Part shown: positions 17,540 to 26,409 of the stretch, one piece after another
Layout of the letters: every line of letters starts with the position of its first letter
How positions within the stretch are numbered: the first letter of the stretch is position 1
From: an uncultured bacterium
GTDB lineage: Bacteria > Bacillota > Clostridia > Lachnospirales > Lachnospiraceae
Length of the DNA: 36,018 nucleotides
NCBI GenBank assembly: GCA_905214855.1
Contig: CAJMNU010000005.1
Location: forward strand, 1 to 36,018
Direction of reading: 5' to 3'
Position numbers and translations under genes: made by a program
The notes under the pieces: generated by a model
Databases searched by the model: none
What the model was told of the DNA's origin: nothing
What the model saw: the letters and a program-made list of their open reading frames with translations, nothing else

Positions 17540-17807
17540 ACAAAAAGGAAGTATTTATCGTTGCCGCTGCTGCCTCTCTATATGGTTGTTCCATTTTCTT
17601 TCGTTCCCTTAACATATTCCAGATCGTATCATGCATCCATTCCACTGTCTCTGTCAGTTTCTTATTTTCCTGTTCCAACTCGTAAATTCTCTGGATCATA
17701 TCTTTAGCAGACATTTGGCTGTTTTCCATAACCCCAAGTCTCCAATCTGAATTTTCCTCAGCATTAATATCAGCATCCTCAAAACTAAGCGTTTTTTGCT
17801 CATTCAT
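17520..17807 (-). CDS. Small coiled-coil protein of unknown function
   Basis: 95 residues if started at ATG 17805-17807; the frame is open to 17837. The N-terminal third is acidic (SFEDADINAEENSD). The centre is a heptad-rich helix: MIQRIYELEQENKKLTETV, then WMHDTIWNMLRERKK. The tail is loose and runs into the terminator. The family is not recognised. Support for a real gene comes from the amphipathic helix and from the - strand terminator that overlaps the stop codon. Against it: no clear ribosome site before any of its start codons. A divergent promoter region with a 10-bp inverted repeat lies upstream (17874-17909). Confidence 0.45.
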   Translation of the reverse strand: MNEQKTLSFEDADINAEENSDWRLGVMENSQMSAKDMIQRIYELEQENKKLTETVEWMHDTIWNMLRERKKMEQPYREAAAATINTSFLSSPQHG

Positions 17808-17873
17808 AACATGCATGAATACTATGCCATAATACATATATAAGACACATCTGCTTAAAATATGTCTATTATC

Positions 17874-17918
17874 CAGAAAACAGAAAGAATATCTATTTCC
17901 TGTTTTCTGTGTTATACT
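17874..17918 (+). promoter_or_regulatory. Inverted repeat with extended -10 promoter, divergent region
   Basis: Perfect 10-bp inverted repeat CAGAAAACAG (17874-17883) / CTGTTTTCTG (17900-17909), with 16 bases between. It ends right where an extended -10 element TGtTATACT begins (17910-17918). No good -35 is seen, so the TG extension would carry recognition. It fits an operator controlling the HAD gene and perhaps the divergent small gene. Confidence 0.4.
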
Positions 17919-17950
17919 ACATTATATTAAAAATAAATTTAGAAAGGACA

Positions 17951-18598
17951 ATGTATACTATGATTCGTAATATTATCTTTGATATGGGGAATGTTCTCTT
18001 ACGTTATTCTCCTGAAAAAATCTGTCAGAATACCGTTTCTCCTGAATTTCGTCTGTTGGTTTCTACATACCTCTTGAATGGACCAGAATGGAAATTGATG
18101 GATAAAGGCGTTTTAAGTGAAGAAGATGCATTAAAACGGATCTTTGCAAAAGTACATGCGATCTCCTCTTCACAGGAATATTATGAGAAATCCTGTCAGG
18201 AAATTACTCATTGCCTGAAAAATTGGTATCATTATATGGATCCAATCTATGAAATGGGTGATTTGGTCCGCCGTTTAAAAAAATATGGCTACCATATCTA
18301 TTTATGTTCTAATGCTGCACTGTCTTTCTATTCCTATTATAGAAAAATTCCCGGTCTGGAATATTTCGATGGTCTTTTGGTTTCTGCAGATGAAAAGTGC
18401 CTCAAGCCAGATGCAGTGATCTATGAACGTTTATTTGAGAAATTCCATTTAAATCCTTTGGAGTGCTTCTTTATCGATGATCTGCCACAGAATATAGAGG
18501 GAGCAAAACGTTGTCAGATGGATGGATATTGTTTTGCAGATGGTGATATTGAAAAATTGAAAGATTATCTGCATGATCTGCTGCAGAAGGGGTTGTAA
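17951..18598 (+). CDS. HAD-superfamily hydrolase (subfamily IA, YihX-like phosphatase)
   Basis: Phosphatase or dehalogenase-like enzyme of 215 residues. Motif I is IIFDMGNVLL, where the nucleophile D11 is followed by G13 instead of the second Asp; this occurs in YihX/sEH-type members. Motif II is the Ser of YLCSNAA, motif III the Lys of KCLKPDAV, and motif IV FFIDDLPQNIEGA. The helical cap lies between motifs I and II. AAAGGA sits only 2-3 bases before ATG 17951 and 11 before ATG 17960, so either start (MYTMIRN or MIRN) is possible. Sugar-phosphate phosphatase is the usual role of this group; the substrate is unknown. The next + strand gene starts 88 bases later. Confidence 0.9.
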   Translation: MYTMIRNIIFDMGNVLLRYSPEKICQNTVSPEFRLLVSTYLLNGPEWKLMDKGVLSEEDALKRIFAKVHAISSSQEYYEKSCQEITHCLKNWYHYMDPIYEMGDLVRRLKKYGYHIYLCSNAALSFYSYYRKIPGLEYFDGLLVSADEKCLKPDAVIYERLFEKFHLNPLECFFIDDLPQNIEGAKRCQMDGYCFADGDIEKLKDYLHDLLQKGL

Positions 18599-18626
18599 AG
18601 ACTATTAATAAAAACATCTATATAAT
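18598..18626 (+). promoter_or_regulatory. Candidate promoter of the RecB-like nuclease gene
   Basis: TATAAT (18621-18626, perfect -10) with AAGACT (3 of 6) 17 bases upstream, in a 88-base AT-rich gap. It would leave a leader of about 55 bases. Confidence 0.33.
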
Positions 18627-18686
18627 AAATCTATATTTTGTAAAAACATTAATGTACCTATTTGTCAATAGAAAGGCGATGACATT

Positions 18687-19442
18687 ATGTATTCTGTTAC
18701 ACAAAGAATAAAAGTAACAAAGCAACCTCGTGGGGGATATATAAAACCAAAGGACTTTACAGAAACTAAGCTTAATGACGGAATTAATTTAAATTCCAAC
18801 GAAAATATACATGCCAGTTTAGTGGGATTGGCGGTAGACTATTTAACCAGATTTATGACAGGAACACCTATAGAGGAAGCATTTCATATTTCATTACTTG
18901 GTTCTGAACTAATCCAAGAAAGAAAAAATGCCGAAAAACTCCTCTCCAAAATCAAGGGATTAGATGATAATTCTATTATCAGTGCCTGCAAAGCGGTTGG
19001 CTATGATGTTTGTTTTCGTGCTGGAACACTTGGATATAAACCTGTCCAACAAATCCAGCCAAATACTGAAACAATTGACAATATACGTATCATGGTCAAT
19101 AGATGTTTATCATTTTGGCAAAAATACGGTCCTGTTGTAGTAGATGGTTTTACTTTTGAGGGAGGATATACAGATATTATTTCATCTGGTGATGGTGATT
19201 ATTTAACCAAAGATACTTTATGGGATTTGAAAGTTTCCAAAGATGCTCCTAAAAACAAATATACTTTACAAATACTTATATATTACATAATGGGATGTCA
19301 TTCAATCCACAAAGAATTTCAGAACATTAAAAAACTTGGCATATTCAATCCCAGATTGAACAGTGTTTATCTATTAGACATTGCGAACATAAGCGATGAA
19401 ACAATTCAAGAAGTATCATCCGAAGTAATTGGATACCAGTAA
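18687..19442 (+). CDS. Orphan RecB-like PD-(D/E)XK nuclease
   Basis: 251-residue protein that I assign from motifs, not from overall recognition. The order matches RecB/Cas4-type nucleases: NENIHASLVG helix with H42; GGYTD with D163; DTLWDLKVSK with D180 and K182 (the DxK metal-binding core); and QILIYY with Q195 and Y199 (QxxxY). Helices between 60 and 150 carry no known domain. It is much smaller than RecB or AddB, has no helicase part, and no cas genes are near. It could be a phage or defence nuclease, or a stand-alone DNA-processing enzyme. AAAGGCG precedes the ATG. A clean terminator follows. Base composition is AT-rich, like the cluster to its right and unlike the genes to its left. Confidence 0.75.
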   Translation: MYSVTQRIKVTKQPRGGYIKPKDFTETKLNDGINLNSNENIHASLVGLAVDYLTRFMTGTPIEEAFHISLLGSELIQERKNAEKLLSKIKGLDDNSIISACKAVGYDVCFRAGTLGYKPVQQIQPNTETIDNIRIMVNRCLSFWQKYGPVVVDGFTFEGGYTDIISSGDGDYLTKDTLWDLKVSKDAPKNKYTLQILIYYIMGCHSIHKEFQNIKKLGIFNPRLNSVYLLDIANISDETIQEVSSEVIGYQ

Positions 19443-19454
19443 TCAGAGATCATG

Positions 19455-19490
19455 AGCACCATAAGACTTAAAAGCCCTATGGTGCTTTTA
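19455..19490 (+). terminator. Rho-independent terminator of the nuclease gene
   Basis: Perfect 9-bp stem AGCACCATA (19455-19463) / TATGGTGCT (19478-19486), 14-base loop, then TTTTAT. It starts 12 bases after the nuclease stop codon. The opposite strand lacks a T-run, so it acts one way. Confidence 0.8.
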
Positions 19491-19548
19491 TCTATATTCT
19501 AACATTTTGCCAAATAAATTTTAATTCAGATTTAAAACAAAAATACAT

Positions 19549-20430
19549 TTACTGTCCCATAACACGAAAGACCTGTTTTAAATTCGTAATTTCAACCTTT
19601 TTATGATTTCCCCCATACTCTCCATCTACAGTCCAACTCATCTCTTCAGATTCAATCTGAATCCGTGAAGATTGAAGATATGTGATAAACGGAGAGTTTG
19701 GCTTTTCAGAAAGCAATGATGCAATAATAGACTGTAATTCAATAATATGATTGGGCTTACGAATTAAAATCACTTCAAAAAGTCCATCGTCTAATTCTAC
19801 AACATTACTTCTTGGATTTTTGAATCCCCCTATAGACATAGAATTAGTAATCAATCCGATGATAAAATCACCTTCTATCACTCCATCTTCATATGTCAGA
19901 TGGATATGATATACTCTTAACTCTGAAATCTGCCTGATCCCCTCTAACAAATATGCAAGATATCCCAATATATTTTTGAATCTCTGGGGAGTAGCATATG
20001 CAACATTTGTAAAAAGTCCAAATGCTGCAACATACACAAAAATCTGATCATTCATTTTTCCTAGGTCTACACAATGTTCATTCCCATAAACAGTAAGCCA
20101 CATTGCTTTTTCCAATTCAAATGGTATGCCAATGCTTCTGGCAAAATCATTGGTAGATCCAGATGGTAAATATCCAAACTGAGCTTGTGATTTTGTTTTT
20201 ACCAATGCACTAACGGTCTCATTAAGAGTACCATCTCCTCCACTGCATATAATTGCATCATATTGATTCTGATTTTCTATTAAAAATTCATATGCATGTC
20301 TTGCATGTTGTGTGGGAAGAGTGGTAACAATATAACCATTTTGAGTATAAAAATTGATCACATCATATAACTGATCTTTAATTCGTGATTTTCCGGAAAT
20401 AGGATTAAAGATAAACAACAGTTTTTTCAT
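19549..20430 (-). CDS. Diacylglycerol kinase-family lipid kinase (DgkB/YegS type)
   Basis: Soluble lipid kinase of 293 residues that phosphorylates diacylglycerol or a related lipid at the membrane. It shows FNPISGK near the N-terminus, the nucleotide-binding SGGDGTLNE, and PSGSTNDFARSIGIP, all canonical for the DAGK catalytic domain; the C-terminal sandwich ends WTVDGEYGG, also typical. The start was set at 20430 because GGAG lies 9 bases upstream, inside a first ATG at 20445. It follows the LtaS-like gene by 61 bases with no terminator seen between, so the two may be co-transcribed. In Gram-positives DgkB recycles the diacylglycerol made when LtaS uses phosphatidylglycerol, and the pairing here suggests the same. 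Confidence 0.9.
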   Translation of the reverse strand: MKKLLFIFNPISGKSRIKDQLYDVINFYTQNGYIVTTLPTQHARHAYEFLIENQNQYDAIICSGGDGTLNETVSALVKTKSQAQFGYLPSGSTNDFARSIGIPFELEKAMWLTVYGNEHCVDLGKMNDQIFVYVAAFGLFTNVAYATPQRFKNILGYLAYLLEGIRQISELRVYHIHLTYEDGVIEGDFIIGLITNSMSIGGFKNPRSNVVELDDGLFEVILIRKPNHIIELQSIIASLLSEKPNSPFITYLQSSRIQIESEEMSWTVDGEYGGNHKKVEITNLKQVFRVMGQ

Positions 20431-20491
20431 GTTTCTAAGCTCCATTAATACTTAATTTTATACATTTTTCTTTTTATATTATTCAAATATA

Positions 20492-23023
20492 CTAAGGAAT
20501 ATATTGATAAACTGCTTCTTCACCCAGATATCGATAAAGTCCTTTTTGTCTTACGGTTATCTCACATTTGTCTTTCAAATTATAGTTACATTGTAAAATA
20601 TTAGGACTAACAAACTCAGATGATACTTTTTTGCCATCTACAAACACTTCACTATCTTGATTAAAATTCTCTCCATAAATAGCAAATTTTCCATCACTTT
20701 TTTCTACTCCATTAATTATTCTCTTATCAAACCCTATTTGAGTCTCTACTTTTTTATATTTTCCCAAATATTGGCTTATATAATTTTCTCCATTTAACAT
20801 GTCATACTGTAATAATTCTAAATATTCTTGATAATTTTCTTTTCCAGCAAAAACCTGATGGAATTTTGAAATAATTCCTCCATCCAATTCTAATTCATTT
20901 AAAAGATATGCAGATAACTGATACGAATTCAAATCTGGATGTTCCATCACTTTTCCATAATTTGAATAAATAAGATATGGAACCTGATATTTATTTTTAT
21001 TATATTCTAGTAAAGATAAAGCAGGTTGATGATCACCATATAGCACTAAAACTGTTGGCTCTTCATACCCTTCCAAATATTGTATAATGTTTCCTAATGA
21101 CTTATCACTTTCATGGATTACATCTACATATTTCTGAACACTTTCGATTTCTTCTATACTATAGTTTCCAGAAACTACTACCTCATGATCTCTATTTTCA
21201 TCACTATCATATGGTCCATGACTTTCTACTGTAATAGCATAAATCAAATCTCTTTCTTCACTATTTTCCATTACTTTAGGCAAATATTTTGCGATCATTC
21301 TATCGCTCATATAATATCCATTGAATTCCTGATCTGCCATTGTCTCTCTGTTAATATACCTTTCAATCCCTATATTGGGGAAAACAAGATCCCTATTATA
21401 AAAATCTCCATTCCAATTATGGATTGCAGTTGTCTCATATTTTTCATCTAAATAGTAACTAATAGATTCTATGGGATCATATGTCAAATAAGTTAAATAT
21501 GGATATTCGCCCTTTCTCAACCAAGTAACAGGCAATCCTGTCAAAATCTCAAATTCTGTATTTACCGTAGAACCACCAAATACTGGAACTGTCATTATTC
21601 CGCTTCCAAACAATTCCTGTAACTTTCTAAAATTTGGAATTGGATCTTCAGAAAAAGTGATTCCTTCAATTTCCATAGGATCTATAAACGCCTCAATTTG
21701 AAGGAACAACAAATTGGGGGGGCATTTATTATCTGTACTTTCTATCTTTTCCTCTTCCAGACTCTTTACAATTCCTATCATTGTATCTTGACTATAATTT
21801 GAAGGCTCTTCAATCTTTTGATTTATAAAAGATAAATACAAAGTACCTACACATCCATTATCCAGTTGTGAATCAGGACTCCATTCATCCATATTCCAGA
21901 TATCAAGACAGGATATAACTATAATTATCAGCAAATTCAATGCAAATAATATGCCACTAGCCCAACGTATTTTTGACTTCTTCCATGTCACTTTATGACA
22001 CAGATAATAAACTCCTACTAAACAAAAGGAAAAAATCAACACTGCTCCAATTATATGTATTGTTTTTATTTCAAAAAGATTATTGATAATAGCAACACCA
22101 TATTGAAGTGCTGTTAAATCTTGCCATACAATCATATTTCCTCTCATAGAAGAAACAAAATACGCTCCAATCATATATATAGCAAACGGAATCACTCCAA
22201 GGAAAATGCCCCATAACCAATGTTTTAAAAATGTTCCCAAAAGCAAAACTGACCAAATTAAAGCAACTTCTAACACAAAAACTAATTTATGTTTTGATAT
22301 AAATAAAAACACTTCGTTTAAATTAGCTCTGACAATCCATTCTAATGTAATATTAATTATTATTGCTATAAGAAATGATATAATGTATGGAATTATCTTC
22401 TCTATTTTAGTCTTATATTTATCTAATATTAGCTTCCATGTTTCATTAATTGATAAAAACGATATAATAATAGAAAGATATAACCATCTTAAAAACCATT
22501 CAAATATTGCTCTTGAATATGTAACTTCTCCAAAAACATGCATAGATTCAATGAATTGATTAACATTTTCATGAAAAGTAATTATTGCCCCCTCTTCTCC
22601 TAATTGTATTTGTGCTCCATTTATACCATTAAAACACTCTACAATATCCTCACCTATTAATTTTACAGTTTTAAATGGATTTTGAATGCAAATTTCCCGA
22701 AATATCACAATCGAATCTGACAAATCATCTGATATAAAATCGAATCTTAACTTATTTGCATGATTACTTGGAACATAAACATATACTTTTTGAAGCATTT
22801 TTTGTGGTTTTGTATTAATCTCCTCATATATATTATCTCCCAAAAAAGGATACTCTTCTGTCATATTATCCCAACGTATTTGTTTGCAAACCCCTTTTTC
22901 ATCTATCAATGTAACACTTACAAGATCATTGTATGATATAACATTTATAAAAAATAATATTATTACACATACAAATGCTATTATACTTGAACAACATATT
23001 TTCTTTTTTATTTTTTTGTTCAT
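20492..23023 (-). CDS. LtaS/MdoB-like membrane phosphoglycerol transferase (sulfatase fold)
   Basis: 843-residue membrane enzyme that would transfer phosphoglycerol (or phosphoethanolamine) to a glycan outside the cell. First a membrane helix (12-30), then an extracellular beta-rich stretch (about 32-168) and about six more helices (170-375). The catalytic alkaline-phosphatase fold follows, with E454 (LQIEAF), the nucleophile T486 in GGSTVNTEF, SHGPY and YGDHQP metal ligands. The last ~90 residues (after IGFDKR) look like an Ig/IPT-like beta domain (FAIYGENFNQDSEVFVDG), an unusual end for this family. Closest by design are GacH-type enzymes that add glycerol phosphate to streptococcal wall carbohydrates; this comparison is inference. 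AGAGG lies 12 bases upstream of the ATG, a weak site. A strong terminator lies just upstream. Confidence 0.88.
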   Translation of the reverse strand: MNKKIKKKICCSSIIAFVCVIILFFINVISYNDLVSVTLIDEKGVCKQIRWDNMTEEYPFLGDNIYEEINTKPQKMLQKVYVYVPSNHANKLRFDFISDDLSDSIVIFREICIQNPFKTVKLIGEDIVECFNGINGAQIQLGEEGAIITFHENVNQFIESMHVFGEVTYSRAIFEWFLRWLYLSIIISFLSINETWKLILDKYKTKIEKIIPYIISFLIAIIINITLEWIVRANLNEVFLFISKHKLVFVLEVALIWSVLLLGTFLKHWLWGIFLGVIPFAIYMIGAYFVSSMRGNMIVWQDLTALQYGVAIINNLFEIKTIHIIGAVLIFSFCLVGVYYLCHKVTWKKSKIRWASGILFALNLLIIIVISCLDIWNMDEWSPDSQLDNGCVGTLYLSFINQKIEEPSNYSQDTMIGIVKSLEEEKIESTDNKCPPNLLFLQIEAFIDPMEIEGITFSEDPIPNFRKLQELFGSGIMTVPVFGGSTVNTEFEILTGLPVTWLRKGEYPYLTYLTYDPIESISYYLDEKYETTAIHNWNGDFYNRDLVFPNIGIERYINRETMADQEFNGYYMSDRMIAKYLPKVMENSEERDLIYAITVESHGPYDSDENRDHEVVVSGNYSIEEIESVQKYVDVIHESDKSLGNIIQYLEGYEEPTVLVLYGDHQPALSLLEYNKNKYQVPYLIYSNYGKVMEHPDLNSYQLSAYLLNELELDGGIISKFHQVFAGKENYQEYLELLQYDMLNGENYISQYLGKYKKVETQIGFDKRIINGVEKSDGKFAIYGENFNQDSEVFVDGKKVSSEFVSPNILQCNYNLKDKCEITVRQKGLYRYLGEEAVYQYIP

Positions 23024-23043
23024 TTATATTAAAACCTCTTTTA

Positions 23044-23079
23044 TAAAAACCATCGGCAAATAGTTAATATTTGCCGATG
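23044..23079 (-). terminator. Rho-independent terminator after the fusion glycosyltransferase gene
   Basis: Perfect 12-bp stem CATCGGCAAATA (23051-23062) / TATTTGCCGATG (23068-23079) with a 5-base loop; on the - strand it is followed by GTTTTTAT. It starts 6 bases after the stop codon of the large fusion gene and would end the Wzm/Wzt operon before the LtaS-like gene. Confidence 0.9.
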
Positions 23080-23084
23080 TCAAA

Positions 23085-26000
23085 CTATAAAATATTTACA
23101 TTTAAATTACTATCCCAAGTAACACCTTCTCTATATTGGTGCATAAGCCATTCCTTGTTCCATTTTTCCTCAAAAACCTGTTTATTATGTTCAAAAACAG
23201 CTTTATATTTTTCATCCTGAAGTTTCTTAAAAGAAGCACCTTCACAATGATGAATAAAGGTATCCTCTAAAATGGCTAGTGAATATCCTGCTTGTTTTAC
23301 AGCTTCTGCATAGTCATCATCTTCAAACATTCCAACTTCATAGGATTCATCTAATAAACCACATTTTTTAATAATTTCTTTTTTAATCATTGTACAAAAC
23401 AATGCTAAAACTCTAGGTTCTTTAAAATATTCTTCTGACAAATGTTTTGTAGTATAATCATATGCAAAACATTCTAATTCTTTTAAATCATTATACTTTA
23501 CATTTATTTTTGCTTCATTTCCAATAGAATTAGTTACAGGACCACACATTCCCATTCTTGGATTATTTTCCAAATGTTTAGACATTGCAGTTAGCCATCC
23601 CCTTGTAACAACTGTATCATTATTTAACAATACAATATAATCTCCATCAGAAATCCTCATTCCTACATTATTTCCTCCAGCAAATCCCAAATTAGAGTCA
23701 TTTAAAATAATTGTTACATTATTTAAATGTTGTGCATCTAATTGTTTTAAATATTCTCTTGTACCATCTGTAGATAAATTATCTACTATAATAAGACGAT
23801 AATTTGGATAAGCTGTTTTTTGCAGAATGCTATTGATACATACTTTATTTAACTTTAGATTATTATATGTCAAAACAAGAATATCTATTTGAGGTACTGC
23901 CTTTTCTACTAATGAAGCAAAAACTTCATATCTTTGCTGCCAGTCATTTTCTTTTGCAAAGTGAATGCATTCTTCTTCATTAGCTAAAGTATCTCTTCCC
24001 TCTAAACACATCTGCACATATTCCATAAATTTATCATTGTCATTTGCCATATAAACATATTTGTCTTTAAATGGAGCTAACTCTGGTATTTCTGTTGATA
24101 CTACTTTTTTACCTGCACTCAAATACTCATAAAATTTAACTGGATTGGTTGCTTTGATCAAATCTGTTGATGTATCAAATGGAATAAGACATACATCAAA
24201 ATCCTTTAGATATTCAGGCAATTCTTTATATGGTTTTTCACCTAATAATTTTATATTTTCATATTTTCTAAGTTTCTTTTCACCTGCTGTAATATTTCCA
24301 ATCAATACAATATCACATTGTGGCATTTTTTTAGCAAGATAGCAAACTTTTTCAACATCAAACCACTCAGCAATTGCTCCATAATATCCGATTATAGCTC
24401 TCTGCTTCTTAGTATTTTTTCCATATGCTTGATGGAAATGAGCAAATTCCGTTCCATTTCTCACAATACTAATATCTGGGTTATATTCTTTTGCAATGTC
24501 ATATAAAAACTGTGAACTTGGAATAATTTCATCTGAATATTTTAACAATTTCTTACAATTCTCTCCAACCAGTTTTTCAGCGGGATTCAAAAATCCTGTA
24601 TAATCATCCATATAATCTGTTATTACTTTGAATCCATACATTTCTTTCAAATATTTTGCTGCTAAAAACCAATTAGGATAATCTACAATCGTTACGGCAT
24701 CTCTAATACAGTATGTGTCCATCAAATTTCTTAAATGCTGTTGTAGTTCTTTCTGCTGTTCTCCCCAATCTGTTAAGTGTATTGCATTATATTGAGGATT
24801 AAAAATATTTACAATATATAAATTCTCTTTCAGTTGAGTAACGCTATCAGGATTATAATGATTAGCATTAATATAGAATACTCTATGACCATTTGCTGCA
24901 TAACGGTCAGCAAAATGTTGTGGTCTCTGGTATCTGAAATCATAATCTATAACACTTAAAATAATGACATCATACGCAGTATATTCTTTAGATAAAATAT
25001 CCATTCTATCTTTATCAATATATACATTATCTTTTACTACGTTTTCTATAATTACCTCTTGGGATTTATTATTTTCTATTACACCCCTATCCTCAGAGGA
25101 TTTATTTAAGCATCCTATTGATTCTGGTATTGGAGACTTCAAAATATCAATCAAAGGCCAAAGTGGATTATAACGTCTATCACGATCTCCACCTGTCTTA
25201 TGATGCGTAAATACCCATTTTCTAAATAATTTACGCTCTTCTTTTGATCCTCTGATACCCTGATTCAATGTCCGGTTCATAAGATGAGTCACTTTAAATA
25301 ATTTAGCTCCCAGCATCTTATCACATTGCTGAAGTGCTCTCTGAATAATCAGATCTTTCTGCTCTGCAACAAATAAAGCATTGTCTAAACTATCTTTTAA
25401 AGATATATTCTCTTCTTTTAAAGCATTCACTTGCTCTTCCAAAGAATTTTTTATCTCCAATAATCTTTCATGTTCTGCCTGAATCTCTTCTCGGTTCTTT
25501 TGCTCTTCCTGATAACAACCAGTTATAGTATTTAACTGCCCTGAAAGTTCCTCATTTTTCTGTAAAATAGTATCTCTACTTATCTTTATGTCATCTAGCT
25601 CTAACTTTAAACCTTCATTGACTTCTTCTAAACATGTTTTGACACTGTCAAATTGCTCTGTTCTCTCCTGTAATAACCGTTCAGCTGCTGCTTTCTCTGT
25701 TTTTAAAATTTCATTTTCTTCCTTAGAAACATACTTTTTAAGGAAAGATTTATTAGAACCTTTTACAGTATCTTCTAACTTGGTCAAACTGATATTATTC
25801 TTGTCACAAGAATATACTAAAAGAATCTGTTGATCTGGATAATAAGAGTCCGGAATTTTGGAAGCATCCACAGAATCTGTATAAATCAGATGAAAATCCC
25901 CTATATTTACAGGAATATTATTCTCATAAAATTTCGTAATATGTTCTTCAATCTTATACTCTTCTTTAAAAGGTATTAAAATAATAATATATTTTTTTGC

Positions 26001-26408
26001 AATTCCAGAAAAATTTTCCAAAATCTTTTTTGGTTTTTCCATATGTTCCAATACATTGGAACAAAAAACAACATCTACTGATGTATCTTCTATACCTTTA
26101 TTTAAATCTCCTACATAAAAAGAGTATTCTGGGTATCTCTTCTGAGCAATTTTAATTGCCTCTTCAGAGAAATCCAATCCACATATATTCTCATCCTCTA
26201 ACTGTTTGGAAAGTTCATCTACCGCATCACCCAATGCACATCCCATATCGCAGATTTTATATTGGTTTAAACGAATTTCCCTAATTAACCACTCTGGCAT
26301 CATTTTCAATGCCACTTTCGCAAAAAAACGGGTCTGCTTGCTTCCACCATACTCTTCCCAATCGGTGTCAAAACGATGATCCCAGTAATCTTTTGAATTG
26401 AGTTCCAT
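23085..26408 (-). CDS. Fusion protein: methyltransferase, coiled coil, GT-B glycosyltransferase, GT2 glycosyltransferase
   Basis: 1107-residue cytoplasmic protein. Class I SAM-dependent methyltransferase at about 45-145 (DMGCALG 54-60; SNVLEHM near 117-123). A long coiled coil with Glu/Lys-rich heptads runs from about 225 to 365. A basic linker follows, then a GT-B domain at about 478-835 (YQRPQHF, VRNGTEF, IGYYGAIAEW, NPVKFYEYLSAGK). A GT-A family 2 domain fills 840-1107 (IDILVLTYNN, VDNLSTDGT, LLNNDTVV, GMFEDDDY). ATG 26408 is chosen because AGGAGG lies about 6 bases upstream and overlaps the wzt-like stop (AGGAGGATAAAATG). The order resembles O-antigen proteins such as WbdD and WbbB, where a chain-capping enzyme joined to a coiled coil sets chain length for a Wzt with a binding domain. 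That function is inferred; the domains are seen. Confidence 0.9.
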   Translation of the reverse strand: MELNSKDYWDHRFDTDWEEYGGSKQTRFFAKVALKMMPEWLIREIRLNQYKICDMGCALGDAVDELSKQLEDENICGLDFSEEAIKIAQKRYPEYSFYVGDLNKGIEDTSVDVVFCSNVLEHMEKPKKILENFSGIAKKYIIILIPFKEEYKIEEHITKFYENNIPVNIGDFHLIYTDSVDASKIPDSYYPDQQILLVYSCDKNNISLTKLEDTVKGSNKSFLKKYVSKEENEILKTEKAAAERLLQERTEQFDSVKTCLEEVNEGLKLELDDIKISRDTILQKNEELSGQLNTITGCYQEEQKNREEIQAEHERLLEIKNSLEEQVNALKEENISLKDSLDNALFVAEQKDLIIQRALQQCDKMLGAKLFKVTHLMNRTLNQGIRGSKEERKLFRKWVFTHHKTGGDRDRRYNPLWPLIDILKSPIPESIGCLNKSSEDRGVIENNKSQEVIIENVVKDNVYIDKDRMDILSKEYTAYDVIILSVIDYDFRYQRPQHFADRYAANGHRVFYINANHYNPDSVTQLKENLYIVNIFNPQYNAIHLTDWGEQQKELQQHLRNLMDTYCIRDAVTIVDYPNWFLAAKYLKEMYGFKVITDYMDDYTGFLNPAEKLVGENCKKLLKYSDEIIPSSQFLYDIAKEYNPDISIVRNGTEFAHFHQAYGKNTKKQRAIIGYYGAIAEWFDVEKVCYLAKKMPQCDIVLIGNITAGEKKLRKYENIKLLGEKPYKELPEYLKDFDVCLIPFDTSTDLIKATNPVKFYEYLSAGKKVVSTEIPELAPFKDKYVYMANDNDKFMEYVQMCLEGRDTLANEEECIHFAKENDWQQRYEVFASLVEKAVPQIDILVLTYNNLKLNKVCINSILQKTAYPNYRLIIVDNLSTDGTREYLKQLDAQHLNNVTIILNDSNLGFAGGNNVGMRISDGDYIVLLNNDTVVTRGWLTAMSKHLENNPRMGMCGPVTNSIGNEAKINVKYNDLKELECFAYDYTTKHLSEEYFKEPRVLALFCTMIKKEIIKKCGLLDESYEVGMFEDDDYAEAVKQAGYSLAILEDTFIHHCEGASFKKLQDEKYKAVFEHNKQVFEEKWNKEWLMHQYREGVTWDSNLNVNIL

Positions 26409-26409
26409 T

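Noticed and set aside
18687..19442. Cas4 of a CRISPR locus
   Set aside because: No repeats or cas genes are near, and the four-cysteine iron-sulfur cluster pattern of Cas4 is not seen.
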